Notes: a model not told the origin generated them from the letters alone. Positions 9,201-17,723 are shown, counted from the stretch's first letter. The stretch is 64,000 nucleotides of DNA from Victivallaceae bacterium (GCA_024405735.1 JAKSOF010000010.1:22897-86896), one strand, 5' to 3'. Numbers and translations: made by a program.

Positions 9201-10160
9201 CTCAAACTTGCCGTCACCGATTCCCGCCAACGGGTGTTGAAAATCCTCACCGAAGTTCCGGCATCGGCGCGCGGGGCGTCGCGCCTTGCGATCCGCCGCA
9301 ACGGCAACGTTGACACAGGACCGTGGGAATTTCTGCCGTCCGACCTTGAGATCCCCGGAACAGTCACGCTCCGGCCCTCCGGCAAAATCGTCTATCCCGC
9401 GCTCGTCGTCGACGATGACGGACATTTTTCCCGGGCGGACTTCCTCGACGAGAGCGAAGCGAAATACCGCCACCGGCTCGCGATCCTCGCGCTCTACCGC
9501 AAAAAGTTTTCCCAGCAAGTCACTTATCTCGAACGCAAAGTCACCTTTGCCAACGAGATCGTGATGACGCTCTTTCTCGATTACGAAGAGTGGCGGCACG
9601 ATCTTGCCGACCTCGCCATTCTCGCCGCGCTTGAAGCCGCGCCGGAAACGCTGCGCGACGCTTCAGCGATCGAACGCGCGCTCTCTTCGGCTTCGCAGAA
9701 TTTCGGCAGGGCTTTCGATTCCGTCACGGACAAGGTGAAAAAATTCTATTTCCTCTTTGAAGCGGCGAAAAATCTCGCCAAGCGGTTGAAAAAGGATACC
9801 TGGAGCCGCGACGACGTCGATTACGAATTGATTTTTCTCGCCCGCGACGGCTTCCTGCGCGCGCCCGAAATCTTCTACGAATCGGAACGATTTCTGAAAG
9901 CCCTCCGGCAACGGCTCGACCGTGCGGTCAGCGCGCCGCTTGACCGCGACGGGCAAAAGGGCGAAGCGATCGCCCCCTACATCGAGCGTTTTCAGCTTGC
10001 CGCATCGGAATACACGCTCGAAGACCACGGGCATCTCGCTGATTTTTATTTGCTTCTCGCCGAAGCCCGCATTGCCTGTTTCGCGCCCGAGATCGGCGTC
10101 AAAATCAAGTCGGCGGCCGCCAGACTTCCGGAAGCGTGGCAGTCGTTGAGATTGAGTTGA
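6291..10160 (+). CDS. hrpA: ATP-dependent RNA helicase HrpA (DEAH box)
   Basis: A DEAH/RHA superfamily-2 helicase involved in mRNA processing and ribosome rescue in other bacteria. Walker A is GSTGSGKTT (residues 100-108), followed by TQPRR, DEAH at 197-200, SSATLE and the motif V/VI region TNVAETSLTIPG and QRRGRCGR. The HA2/OB-fold region follows, then the long C-terminal HrpA-specific domain. The length (1289 residues) matches E. coli HrpA. It seems intact. No strong ribosome site precedes the ATG, so translation may depend on the upstream esterase gene 18 bases away. Confidence 0.93.
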   Translation: MTDELRQKFDDAWRTLRRRDQLRLAAGREKLLNWEKEGNGALHAAEVNAFLARFASAAESSIAAKADALQFEFPDELPISPLIPEIVGSLKKNPVTIVCGSTGSGKTTQLPKAALAAGLGRNGLIGCTQPRRIAATALACRLAEELHVECGKEVGIKIRFDNRTDKSTVVKFMTDGILLAESRSDRNLDDYSCIILDEAHERSLNIDFLLGCFKTILTHRRDLRIVISSATLESKRISEFFDNAPVFEIPGGLHPIEDCYFPELAEIELPQAVARAVDFASGIDPRGDALVFLPGEREIRDTMEVLKKGNLRQTEILPLYGRLTSDEQQKIFHRGNLRRIVLTTNVAETSLTIPGIRFVIDSGLVRLSRYNPRLRLQELRVEFASQAAIRQRRGRCGRVSDGVCLHLYGEEALKQAPEYTAPEIQRASLAGVILQMAELRLPDIENFPFLDPPGAALIKEGRTTLTDLRAMTPDLKITPLGHELAKLPVDPHLGKLLIDARKVGEIPVMAVIAAGLSLPDPAERPFEEAKKADECHRKFSHEKSDFLGMVKLWRAFHDGENRPANETLRNFCKKNFYNFRRLREWRALVGDLLEIFAPGKEKITESETRDTDLKYDLIHKLLLGAMPRRLAVYDPEQKNYFDMNGKRFTVFPGSGLARCKTPPPWLLVLTLMETSRVWARCVAEAKPQYLVEVAPQLCRMQYDQVRFEAERGYVTARERITAGALPIHPGRRRHYGSVDPEKAREVFLADGIARGLARSRTCLWIDRFNEMRKKIENLEIRMRCPGHLLDEEAITAFFRENLPPDIISVDAAEKRFQKDRRDYAPPEDVLIAGNEDISDDLRRFPSHWTAGGVKMALHYEFAPGEENDGVTALVRERELEQLPVDFGEWNVPGYLAWKVEFLLKKLPREERRKISPLAGCAASFADGVLDGSIFTDRDLAGALAEYLAGYCNVHVSASLFDGVELPDFTQLKLAVTDSRQRVLKILTEVPASARGASRLAIRRNGNVDTGPWEFLPSDLEIPGTVTLRPSGKIVYPALVVDDDGHFSRADFLDESEAKYRHRLAILALYRKKFSQQVTYLERKVTFANEIVMTLFLDYEEWRHDLADLAILAALEAAPETLRDASAIERALSSASQNFGRAFDSVTDKVKKFYFLFEAAKNLAKRLKKDTWSRDDVDYELIFLARDGFLRAPEIFYESERFLKALRQRLDRAVSAPLDRDGQKGEAIAPYIERFQLAASEYTLEDHGHLADFYLLLAEARIACFAPEIGVKIKSAAARLPEAWQSLRLS

Positions 10161-10192
10161 CAAAAAAATTCCCCGTTTTTCGCGCCGGAAAT

Positions 10193-10221
10193 TTGCATTT
10201 TTTCCGAAGTGGTAGTATATT
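10193..10221 (+). promoter_or_regulatory. Promoter of the sodium:solute symporter gene
   Basis: TTGCAT (10193-10198), 17-bp spacer, TATATT (10216-10221), in the 108-bp gap after hrpA. An AGGAG ribosome site follows just before the ATG at 10269. Confidence 0.6.
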
Positions 10222-10268
10222 GGCGATCATCCGTTGAAATGAACTCAAAACAATAACAGGAGTAAGAT

Positions 10269-12569
10269 ATGTCTTGGATTGATTGGCTCATCACGTTGAT
10301 TCCCACCGCATTTGTGATGTATCTGGGCTTTCACAGCCGCAAATACATCGTCGGCGTTTCCGACTACCTCGTCGCGGGGCGGCTCGGCAGACGCTATATG
10401 CTGACCACCGCCGACACCGTAGCGGCGCTGGGACTTGTGACCGTCGTCATGTACGTCGAAGTTTATTACAAAAGCGGATTTTCACTGGCGTTCTTTCAGA
10501 CGCTGCTGTTGCCGGTCACGGTTATCCTGGGCTTGATCGGCTTCATGACTTACCGTTTCCGCGAGACCCGCGCGATGAGTATCGGGCAATTCATCGAAAT
10601 GCGCTACAACCGCAGTCTGCGCGTCTTTGCGAGCATTTTGCGCGTCATCGCCGATATTCTCGCCAACGTCATCATGCCCGCGATCGCCGCGCGCTTTTTC
10701 ATCGCGTACTTGAATCTGCCGATCAAGACCTGCATTTTCGGTTATCAGATCGACACCTTTCTCATCGTCGTACTGGTCACGCTGGCACTGGCGATCAGTC
10801 TGATCCTCGCCGGCGGAACTCTTTCCATCACCGTCACCAACACGGTGCAGTGCGTCATCATCATGCCGCTGTTGTTGACTTTCATCATCTTCATTCTCTG
10901 CAAATTCAACTGGAGCCACGAAGTCGCTCCGGTGCTGATGGACCGGGTCGAGGGGGAAAGTTTCCTCAATCCTTTCGACGTTTCCAAACTGCGCGATTTC
11001 AACCTTTTCACTTTGTTGCTCTTTCCGATCATTCAGCAGTTCCTGCACCGCGTCAGCGGTATGACCGGCTCCGCCAACAGCGCCATCAGCGCGCACGAGG
11101 GTAAAATGGGCTCCATCCTCGCGGCGTGGAGCAACGCTTTCACCGTCATTTTCTACGTCGTCATCGCGCTCGGCGTCATCGTCATCATGAACCACAAAAA
11201 CTTCGCCGACGACGCCAAGGAGATCCGCACCAACATCACCTACAAGATCACCGAAGAACTCGCCTCTCCGCAGGAGCGCGCGATGATCGATGAAAAAGTC
11301 AAAAACCTGCCTCCCAACATCCACGAGATCGGCAAGGATGCGCCGCTTTCCAACCGGAACACCCTGGACGACAAAGTTTTCGCGGAAGCGGAGAGCGTTT
11401 TCGGCAAGGATGCGGTCGGCAGCAGCAAGACGAAGCAGTTCCAGACGCTTTTCCGTCAGATGATGCTGCCCTTCGCGATGCGCAAAATGCTCCCCGTCGG
11501 TCTGATCGGACTTTTCTGTTTGATGATCGTCCTTTTCATCATCTCGACCGACGATCAGCGCATTTACGGCTCCGTCACCACCTTTGTACAGGACTGTATC
11601 GTCCCGTTTGTCAGCGTGGAAAAACTCACTCCCGAACGGCACATCAAACTCATCAAGATCTTCGCCGTCGTGGTCGGATTAGTCTACCTCGTCGCCTCTT
11701 ACTATATGTCGCAGCTGGACTACATCAAAATGTTCGTCGACGGCGTTTTCGGCATCTGGCTTTCCGGTTGCGGACCGATGTTCCTTTTCGGCTTCTACAG
11801 CCGTTTCGGTACGGCGGCGGGCGCGTGGGTGTCGCTGGCGACCGGCTCGCTGTTGAGTTTTCTCGGAGTTCTGACCAACTTCTGCTGGGCGGGTACGCTC
11901 TATCCTTACCTCGTCCAGAAAGGCTGGGCGGATCCCATTGCCAGATTCTTCCTTGACGCGCGGCATTTCAGCAACGGTTATCTTTTCAAGGAAATGAGCA
12001 ACACGCAATGCCCCGTCAACACGATCGAGTGGAACTTCTTCGCGACGATCCTCTCCCTCTTGCTTTACATCGTCGTTTCCTGGCTCACCTACCGCAAACC
12101 CTATAACTTGGAGCGTATGCTTCACCGCGGCAAATACGCCATCGCCGGCGAAGAAAAACCCGCGCCGATGGTCTGGAGCTGGAAAACCGTCTGGGGCAAA
12201 CTCATCGGCATCACCGAGGAATACAAGACCGGCGACAAGATCATCGCCTGGGGTGTTTTCGTCTACACTTACATTTATAAGTTTTTCATCTGCTTTGTGA
12301 TCGTCACGCTCATCCACCTGGTCCACCCGTTGAGCATCAAGGCGTGGAGCGTCTACTTCCTGATCACGACGCTCGTCATCCCGGGGATCATGGCGGTCAT
12401 CACGGCATTCTGGTTCGGCTACGGCGGTACGACCGACCTCATCAAATTCTTCCGCGACCTCAAAGGGCGCGTCGCCAACCCGCTTGACAACGGAATGGTC
12501 GTAGGCGGCGTTTCGCTCTCCGAAAAGACGCACATGGAAGAAATCGACAAAGACGCCAAAGAAAAATAA
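10269..12569 (+). CDS. Sodium:solute symporter family (SSS) transporter, enlarged form
   Basis: Polytopic inner-membrane carrier of the SSS/LeuT-fold family, expected to use a sodium gradient to import a small organic solute; the substrate cannot be read from sequence. N-terminal YLGFHSRKYIVGVSDYLVAGR fits the first-helix region and the start of the family's Gly-rich core. The protein is 766 residues, compared with about 500-600 for typical members. The excess includes a hydrophilic stretch of about 100 residues around 310-400 and a long C-terminal part with extra membrane segments. It has its own promoter and a strong terminator, so it is monocistronic. Confidence 0.85.
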   Translation: MSWIDWLITLIPTAFVMYLGFHSRKYIVGVSDYLVAGRLGRRYMLTTADTVAALGLVTVVMYVEVYYKSGFSLAFFQTLLLPVTVILGLIGFMTYRFRETRAMSIGQFIEMRYNRSLRVFASILRVIADILANVIMPAIAARFFIAYLNLPIKTCIFGYQIDTFLIVVLVTLALAISLILAGGTLSITVTNTVQCVIIMPLLLTFIIFILCKFNWSHEVAPVLMDRVEGESFLNPFDVSKLRDFNLFTLLLFPIIQQFLHRVSGMTGSANSAISAHEGKMGSILAAWSNAFTVIFYVVIALGVIVIMNHKNFADDAKEIRTNITYKITEELASPQERAMIDEKVKNLPPNIHEIGKDAPLSNRNTLDDKVFAEAESVFGKDAVGSSKTKQFQTLFRQMMLPFAMRKMLPVGLIGLFCLMIVLFIISTDDQRIYGSVTTFVQDCIVPFVSVEKLTPERHIKLIKIFAVVVGLVYLVASYYMSQLDYIKMFVDGVFGIWLSGCGPMFLFGFYSRFGTAAGAWVSLATGSLLSFLGVLTNFCWAGTLYPYLVQKGWADPIARFFLDARHFSNGYLFKEMSNTQCPVNTIEWNFFATILSLLLYIVVSWLTYRKPYNLERMLHRGKYAIAGEEKPAPMVWSWKTVWGKLIGITEEYKTGDKIIAWGVFVYTYIYKFFICFVIVTLIHLVHPLSIKAWSVYFLITTLVIPGIMAVITAFWFGYGGTTDLIKFFRDLKGRVANPLDNGMVVGGVSLSEKTHMEEIDKDAKEK

Positions 12570-12585
12570 TCAACGGTAACACGAT

Positions 12586-12614
12586 CGACCCTCCCTTGTG
12601 GAGGGTCGTTTTTT
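12586..12614 (+). terminator. Rho-independent terminator of the symporter gene
   Basis: Nine-bp stem (12586-12594 with 12600-12608), 5-base loop and six T residues, 17 bases after the stop codon. Confidence 0.9.
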
Positions 12615-12623
12615 CAATCCGAA

Positions 12624-13346
12624 ATGACAAAACACTCCGGTATCATTTATTTCATTCTGCCGGCTTACGACCCGGATGAAAAGATCCTTGCCGTCGTCCG
12701 CGAACTGACGGAGAAAAAAAGCGCAGACGCGCAAATCCTCATCGTCGATGACGGCTCGACGCCGATGCACAAAAAAACGTGCTTTGCGCCGTTGGAAACA
12801 CTTCCCGGCGTCACCGTCTTGCATCACGAAGTCAATCGCGGCAAAGGTGCGGCGCTCAAGACGGCATTTTGCTTTATTTTACAGCAAAACGCCCCTGCCC
12901 TCGGCGGCGTCACCGCCGACTGCGACGGACAGCACTCGGTCGAAGACATGCTTAAAGCGGCAAAATTTCTGCGGCAGAATCCCGATTCTCTCATTCTCGG
13001 ATGCCGCCGCTTTTCCGATGATCTCCCGTGGAAAAGCCGCGTCGGGAACCGCCTCACCAAATGGATATTCCGCGTTTTATTGCACCGTCCGCTTGCCGAC
13101 ACGCAAACGGGATTGCGGGGCATCCCCGCATCGCAAATGACAAGTTATGCCGGACTTCCCGGCAACGGCTTTGAGTTTGAAACGCAAATGCTCCTTGCCA
13201 CGCCGCAGGGGAAATTTTTTGAATTTCCGATCGAAACGATCTATTTCGATCAGAATTCCGGCACGCATTTTCATCCGGTCAAGGATACGTTGCGCATTTA
13301 CGGCGTGATTTTCCGCTTCTTTTTCCGGCGGGGTAAACAAAAATGA
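12624..13346 (+). CDS. Family 2 glycosyltransferase (polyprenol-phosphate sugar synthase-like)
   Basis: A GT-A fold enzyme of 240 residues resembling dolichyl/undecaprenyl-phosphate mannose or glucose synthases. It shows IYFILPAYD, IVDDGST (nucleotide-binding Asp pair), NRGKGAALKTAF and the DCDGQH metal-binding block, followed by SRVGNRLTKW and QTGLRG. No C-terminal membrane domain is present. The ATG of the next gene overlaps its end by 4 bases. Pairing a polyprenol-phosphate sugar donor synthase with a polytopic GT-C-like protein is a common arrangement, so it probably supplies the lipid-linked donor for its neighbour. Confidence 0.82.
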   Translation: MTKHSGIIYFILPAYDPDEKILAVVRELTEKKSADAQILIVDDGSTPMHKKTCFAPLETLPGVTVLHHEVNRGKGAALKTAFCFILQQNAPALGGVTADCDGQHSVEDMLKAAKFLRQNPDSLILGCRRFSDDLPWKSRVGNRLTKWIFRVLLHRPLADTQTGLRGIPASQMTSYAGLPGNGFEFETQMLLATPQGKFFEFPIETIYFDQNSGTHFHPVKDTLRIYGVIFRFFFRRGKQK

Positions 13347-15169
13347 TGTTTCCGCTCTTTTTGGGGATGCTCCTTTTTCTCTTTTCCGGGAGTTTCGCCA
13401 TAACGCTTTGGAGCGGAGAAAAACCGGAGCGCGTCTGGCTGCCGGTGCTTTTTGTCAACGCATTGCTCCTTTACGTTGCGATTTCCTTTCATATCGGAGA
13501 ATCCGGCTTCGCTTTGATTTACGCGGTCAATCTGCTTGCGCTTGCTTCCGCAGCCGGACGGAAAATCATCCGCAAAGAAGCGATCCCGTACCGGCAGATT
13601 TTTACGCCGGGCACGATCTTTCTCCTCGTCGGGCTTACGGCGGCATTCTGGCTCAATTGCTATCCTTATTTTACCGGATGGGATACGATTTCGCACTGGG
13701 GGGCATATGCGAAACTGCTCTTTCAGGAAGGGAAACTTTCCTGCGAATATCCGCAAAGTATTCTGCTTCACGCCTCTTATCCACCGGGACAGGCGATCCT
13801 TTCGCTTCTGGTGCACAAGTGCTTTTTCTCCCTGCCCTTTGAGGAAAGGATCGTCCTTTTTGCCCACGACCTCGTGATGTGGGGCGTTTTCGCACGGATT
13901 TTCGACCGCTGTGAGCACGGGGAATGGAAAAAAATGCTCCTTTTGACCGCCGCGTTGCTCGGCGTCGCATTGCCGATGGTCTCCTATTACGTCTACGCGA
14001 CCGGATACAGCGATTGCGCGCTTGCGATGCTCTTTGCCGTCACGATGTACGACGTAGCGACAACGCCGTTTGAAAATCCCTGGAAATTCCTGCAACTTGC
14101 CGTTATGACCGCGTTTCTTTTTATGATCCGCAATGCGGGCTGGGGATATGCCGTTGGACTTTTGATCCTCTACTTTATCCGCGTCGCCAAAAATTTCCGC
14201 GCCGCGACCGATTCGCCGCTCAAAAAAAGCGCAATGGCGGCGATGTTTTTATTGCCCGTTGCCGTCAAAATCTCCTGGGCGGCGCAACTGAAAATCTACC
14301 ATACGGCGCTCCGCTTCGGCGGCAATCACATCACCCGGGCGGCGCTCCGGGATCTCGTCGTCAACCAGACACCCGATTTCCTCTATACGCTGAAACTTTT
14401 CGGCATCCAGCTGGTCAGCGGCTACATCGAAGCGCTGTTGCTCATACTTCTCGCGTTGCTCGGGATCGCCAAACTTTGTAAAACACGGGAAAAACTGCAA
14501 AGCGCGAAAATGCTCGTTTTTTTCAATCTGGCAAGTTTCGTCCTTTTTTGCGTCACACTCTACATCTACTATCAATTTGAATTTCAGGAAAAGGCGAATT
14601 TCCCGTCGCTTTGCCGCTATTGCAGCAGTTTTCTGTACTCGCCGCTCGTTGTTCTCCTCTTTTTTCTCGGAGATATTCCCATTCGGCAATCATCGGCAGA
14701 CAAATGCAAAGGATGGCTCTTTCTCTGCGCGGTCGCCGTCTTTCTCGGTTTTTATCTGCCCTACCGCAGTTATCATTTCGACAACTGCTACCACTGGCGG
14801 CAACAAAACGAAAAGATCGCGCGTTTCGACGCGTTACTGCTCGCACCGGGGAAACATTATACCTCCATCGGACTTTCTGGAGCAGGGTTCAAGACGCTTT
14901 GCTTCATCTACCGCACCCCGTACCATTACCGCCGGGTCGCCGAAGTGCTCGACGAACGCTGTCTGGATGTGATCCCGACGAAAACCATCCGGCAGGCGCT
15001 TTTGCGGGAAAAGATCGATTATGTCTACTTCACCGACAAATTGCCGCAATTCGCCGCGATGCACCCGACGCTTTTTGCACCGGAAAAATTCGACTCTCTG
15101 GAAGATACGCTCTTTCAGGTCGACGCATACGGCAACTTGCGCCGCGTCGCCGAGCCGGCGGCAGAGTAA
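13343..15169 (+). CDS. Polytopic membrane protein, GT-C glycosyltransferase-like
   Basis: A 608-residue protein with about 11-13 predicted hydrophobic segments. After an early helix comes FTGWDTISHWGAYAKLL, an Asp-containing loop reminiscent of the catalytic first periplasmic loop of GT-C enzymes, then HASYPPGQ. The C-terminal 130 residues form a soluble domain. Cotranscribed with and overlapping the GT2 gene, it is a good candidate for transferring the polyprenol-linked sugar outside the membrane. No named family was recognised with certainty. It ends 2 bases before the convergent deaD stop. Confidence 0.6.
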   Translation: MMFPLFLGMLLFLFSGSFAITLWSGEKPERVWLPVLFVNALLLYVAISFHIGESGFALIYAVNLLALASAAGRKIIRKEAIPYRQIFTPGTIFLLVGLTAAFWLNCYPYFTGWDTISHWGAYAKLLFQEGKLSCEYPQSILLHASYPPGQAILSLLVHKCFFSLPFEERIVLFAHDLVMWGVFARIFDRCEHGEWKKMLLLTAALLGVALPMVSYYVYATGYSDCALAMLFAVTMYDVATTPFENPWKFLQLAVMTAFLFMIRNAGWGYAVGLLILYFIRVAKNFRAATDSPLKKSAMAAMFLLPVAVKISWAAQLKIYHTALRFGGNHITRAALRDLVVNQTPDFLYTLKLFGIQLVSGYIEALLLILLALLGIAKLCKTREKLQSAKMLVFFNLASFVLFCVTLYIYYQFEFQEKANFPSLCRYCSSFLYSPLVVLLFFLGDIPIRQSSADKCKGWLFLCAVAVFLGFYLPYRSYHFDNCYHWRQQNEKIARFDALLLAPGKHYTSIGLSGAGFKTLCFIYRTPYHYRRVAEVLDERCLDVIPTKTIRQALLREKIDYVYFTDKLPQFAAMHPTLFAPEKFDSLEDTLFQVDAYGNLRRVAEPAAE

Positions 15170-15171
15170 AA

Positions 15172-16923
15172 TTATTTTTTGCGCTTCGGACGCTTGGCTT
15201 TCAACTCCACGCCGGAAGAAACTTCCTCGATCCACGCCTTGAGTTTGCGGGAATCTTCCTGTTTGTCCTTGTGCTTTTTTTCCGGAGCGGGCGACGACGG
15301 ACGCGGCGCCGGAGCGTGATTTTCCGGCACGTCCTCCGCATAGGCGATGCGCGGAAACATCTTTTCGCCGCGCTTGATCAGAAGTTTCGCATCCTCCGCC
15401 GTCAGATTGACGAAACTGAAGCGGTCGAAACAATCGATGCGCCCGACCCGGCTCTTTTTGATTTTCGCGCGTTCCCAGAGGAAATCAAGCATCCGCACCG
15501 CGCCGTAGCCGTCCGTCTTGCCGACGCCGATATAAACGCGTTTTCCGGCGGGGTCGTCGGGCGTTTCCTGCCAGTTTTTGCGCTCTTTTGCTTTGCGCGC
15601 CGCCCCGATTTCCGGATAATGCGACGCAAGCAGTGTATCTTTGAAACGCAATTTGAGCATCGCTCCGATCACGTCGGCTGGATTGTCGCACACGCTACAG
15701 AGTTCCTCGGCGAAATTAAGATAATCCAAGTGTTTGCCGCTTGAGATCATCTCCAAAATCAGCGTGAAAAAATCCGCTTTTTTCCCTTCGATCAACGCCG
15801 CGACGCCGGGGATCTCCGCTTTTTTGATCTCCACCTTGACGCTTTGCCGGATCAGGGAAAAGCGGTGCGCCTCTCCGGGCGTCACCAGAGTCACCGCGCA
15901 TCCGCGCTTGCCCGCGCGCCCCGTGCGGCCGATGCGGTGGATGTAGATTTCCGCATTGAGCGGCAATGCGTAGTTGATCACGTGCGTCAGATCGTTGACG
16001 TCGATGCCGCGCGCGGCGACGTCGGTCGCGACGAGAAGCGGGAATTTCCTTTCCTTGAAATGCTGGATCGTGCGCAGACGCTGTGCCTGCGAAATTTCCC
16101 CGTGAAGCGCTTCCACGGCAAAATTGCGCGCTTTGAGTTTTTCGACCAGATCGTCGACGTCGAGCCGCGTCCGGCAGAAAATCAATCCGTAACAATCGCG
16201 GATCGTCGATAATATCCGGCAGAGCGCTTCCAGTTTTTCCTCGCGGCGCACCTCAAAGTAAAACTGATCGGTAAGTTCCCCGGAAACGACCTCGGGTTCC
16301 GCGCGGACGATCTCGGGATCGCGCATGAATTTTTCCGCGATCGCGCGGATCGCATCCGGCATCGTCGCCGAAAACATCATCGTCCGGCGCAAAGGATTGC
16401 ACTCGGCAAGGATCGCTTCGATGTCCTCGATGAAGCCCATATCCAGCATTTCATCCGCTTCGTCGAGCACGGCAAAATCAATTTTATCGAGTTTCAAGAC
16501 GTTGCGGCGCATCAAATCGAGGATCCGCCCCGGCGTACCGACGACGACATCGATGCCCGATTTCAGCTCCCGTATCTGCATTTCGATCGGCTGTCCGCCG
16601 AAAAAGGGGGCGATTTTCACTTTGCGTGCGCCGCAAAACGAAGTCATTTCATCGGCGATCTGAATGCTCAATTCCCGCGTCGGAGCAAGGATCAGCGATT
16701 GCACCCCCTGCCCCGGAGAAACCTTTTCCAAAATCGGCAGTCCGAATGCCGCCGTCTTGCCGGTCCCCGTCTGCGCCTGACCGATCAGGTCGCGTTCACC
16801 GGCGAGCAATTTGGGGATCACAAGTTTCTGGATCGGCGTCGGCGCGGTAAAGCCTTTGGCTTCCAGCGCAACCAGCGCCGGCTCCGTGATGCCGAGCGCG
16901 GCAAAGCAGGATAAATCATTCAT
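15172..16923 (-). CDS. deaD: DEAD-box RNA helicase with DbpA-type RNA-binding domain
   Basis: Cold-shock/ribosome-assembly type helicase (DeaD/CsdA group). Motifs in order: Q-motif APTPIQ, Walker A AQTGTGKT (50-57), PTRELSIQI, DEAD in AVLDEADEMLDMGF, SAT, then ARGIDV and HRIGRTGRAGKRG of domain 2. Residues about 465-535 (RVYIGVGKTDGY... VGRIDCFDRFSFVNL) form the DbpA RNA-binding domain, and a Lys/Arg-rich tail ends the 583-residue protein. Its promoter lies at 16974-17002. It converges on the GT-C-like gene with a 2-base gap and no obvious hairpin terminator. Confidence 0.92.
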   Translation of the reverse strand: MNDLSCFAALGITEPALVALEAKGFTAPTPIQKLVIPKLLAGERDLIGQAQTGTGKTAAFGLPILEKVSPGQGVQSLILAPTRELSIQIADEMTSFCGARKVKIAPFFGGQPIEMQIRELKSGIDVVVGTPGRILDLMRRNVLKLDKIDFAVLDEADEMLDMGFIEDIEAILAECNPLRRTMMFSATMPDAIRAIAEKFMRDPEIVRAEPEVVSGELTDQFYFEVRREEKLEALCRILSTIRDCYGLIFCRTRLDVDDLVEKLKARNFAVEALHGEISQAQRLRTIQHFKERKFPLLVATDVAARGIDVNDLTHVINYALPLNAEIYIHRIGRTGRAGKRGCAVTLVTPGEAHRFSLIRQSVKVEIKKAEIPGVAALIEGKKADFFTLILEMISSGKHLDYLNFAEELCSVCDNPADVIGAMLKLRFKDTLLASHYPEIGAARKAKERKNWQETPDDPAGKRVYIGVGKTDGYGAVRMLDFLWERAKIKKSRVGRIDCFDRFSFVNLTAEDAKLLIKRGEKMFPRIAYAEDVPENHAPAPRPSSPAPEKKHKDKQEDSRKLKAWIEEVSSGVELKAKRPKRKK

Positions 16924-16973
16924 CGGTAAAATCTTTCCGGAATTGAGTGAAACATATTGAAAAAGGGACTTAT

Positions 16974-17002
16974 AATATACCGCCGAAGCGGTGCTTTTAC
17001 AA
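16974..17002 (-). promoter_or_regulatory. Promoter of deaD
   Basis: Minus-strand TTGTAA (16997-17002), 17-bp spacer, TATATT (16974-16979). This leaves a leader of roughly 45 bases before the ATG at 16923. Confidence 0.65.
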
Positions 17003-17009
17003 GAAAAAC

Positions 17010-17038
17010 TTGATTTTATTTCGATCGCATCCTATATT
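17010..17038 (+). promoter_or_regulatory. Promoter of gloA
   Basis: TTGATT (17010-17015), 17-bp spacer, TATATT (17033-17038), divergent from the deaD promoter. Confidence 0.65.
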
Positions 17039-17072
17039 AGCGGCAGAACAAAAAACAGGGAGAATAATCATT

Positions 17073-17447
17073 ATGAAATTCCGCATGGTCCACAATAATT
17101 TCAACGTTCTTGATCTTGAAAAAAGCCTGAAGTTTTACGCCGACGCCTTCGATATGCACGAAGTGCGGCGCATCGAGCCTGAAGACGGCAGTTTCATCAT
17201 CGTCTATCTTTCCGACGGCAACAGCGCGCATCAATTGGAATTGACCTGGTTGCGCGACCGCACCGAAGCCTACGACCTCGGCGACGACGAATTTCATCTC
17301 GCTTTCACCGTCGACGACTTTGCCGCCGCTCACGCACGCCACGAAAAAATGGGGTGCATCTGCTACGAAAATCCCGCGATGGGCATCTACTTCTGCGAAG
17401 ACCCCGATCACTACTGGCTCGAAGTCATCCCCGAAAAAAGATCGTGA
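17073..17447 (+). CDS. gloA: Glyoxalase I-like VOC family protein
   Basis: A 124-residue single vicinal-oxygen-chelate subunit resembling lactoylglutathione lyase, which isomerises the methylglyoxal-thiol hemithioacetal. The four metal-ligand positions are visible: His in RMVHNNFNV, Glu in HQLELT, His in EFHLAF and Glu in YWLEVI, together with the LEKSLKFYADAF helix. GGGAG at 17058-17062 serves the ATG at 17073; an upstream in-frame ATG at 16947 lies before the promoter and is rejected. Other VOC enzymes (dioxygenase, resistance proteins) are possible, but the ligand set is that of GloA. Confidence 0.85.
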   Translation: MKFRMVHNNFNVLDLEKSLKFYADAFDMHEVRRIEPEDGSFIIVYLSDGNSAHQLELTWLRDRTEAYDLGDDEFHLAFTVDDFAAAHARHEKMGCICYENPAMGIYFCEDPDHYWLEVIPEKRS

Positions 17448-17527
17448 TTTTTCATCATTTCCCGGAATTTTGTTTTCCGTTTTCAAAAGAATTCACAAAA
17501 AAATTTCATTTTTTACCAAGTGCGGCA

Positions 17528-17556
17528 TTGCTTTTACAAAAATTAAGTATTATATT
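17528..17556 (+). promoter_or_regulatory. Promoter of the structured small RNA
   Basis: TTGCTT (17528-17533), 17-bp spacer, TATATT (17551-17556). The predicted start, 6-7 bases downstream, falls on the first base of the closing stem of the RNA at 17563. Confidence 0.65.
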
Positions 17557-17562
17557 AATTTC

Positions 17563-17711
17563 GTGCGGAATAAAAATGCGGCAAGTCAAAGGTCTTTCCG
17601 GTTTCCGGTTTGGAAGAGTTCCGGCAAACTGCAAGGCTTCTGACTTGCGTACAGCAGATGCTGTCTGACGCATTTCCGCACGGCGGAGCGGCGTTTGCCG
17701 CTCCGCTTTTT
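17563..17711 (+). ncRNA. Putative structured small RNA gene, class unknown
   Basis: About 149 bases between its own promoter and a rho-independent terminator, with no credible reading frame. The ends close in a long stem: 17563-17569 with 17675-17681 (7 bp), a 5-base bulge, then 17575-17580 with 17669-17674 (6 bp). Inside are an imperfect hairpin beginning with 17581-17588 paired to 17641-17648 (8 bp) and a small hairpin ACAGC-AGAT-GCTGT (17651-17664) on the 3' side. The layout of a closed stem, long apical arm and small 3' hairpin is reminiscent of 6S RNA, but the usual open central bubble is not evident. The SRP RNA GGAA tetraloop motif was not found. Confidence 0.55.
17683..17711 (+). terminator. 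Rho-independent terminator of the small RNA
   Basis: Ten-bp GC-rich stem (17683-17692 with 17697-17706), GTTT loop, five T residues. Confidence 0.85.
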
Positions 17712-17723
17712 CCATTTTCATCC

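Noticed and set aside
6591..9599. Open frame of about 1000 codons on the minus strand
   Set aside because: It lies wholly inside hrpA, which has all helicase motifs. The opposite frame is an artefact of GC-rich codon use, with no ribosome site or recognisable domains.
17563..17711. SRP RNA, tmRNA or RNase P RNA
   Set aside because: The SRP GGAA apical loop with its conserved flanks was not found, and the element is far too short for tmRNA or RNase P RNA.
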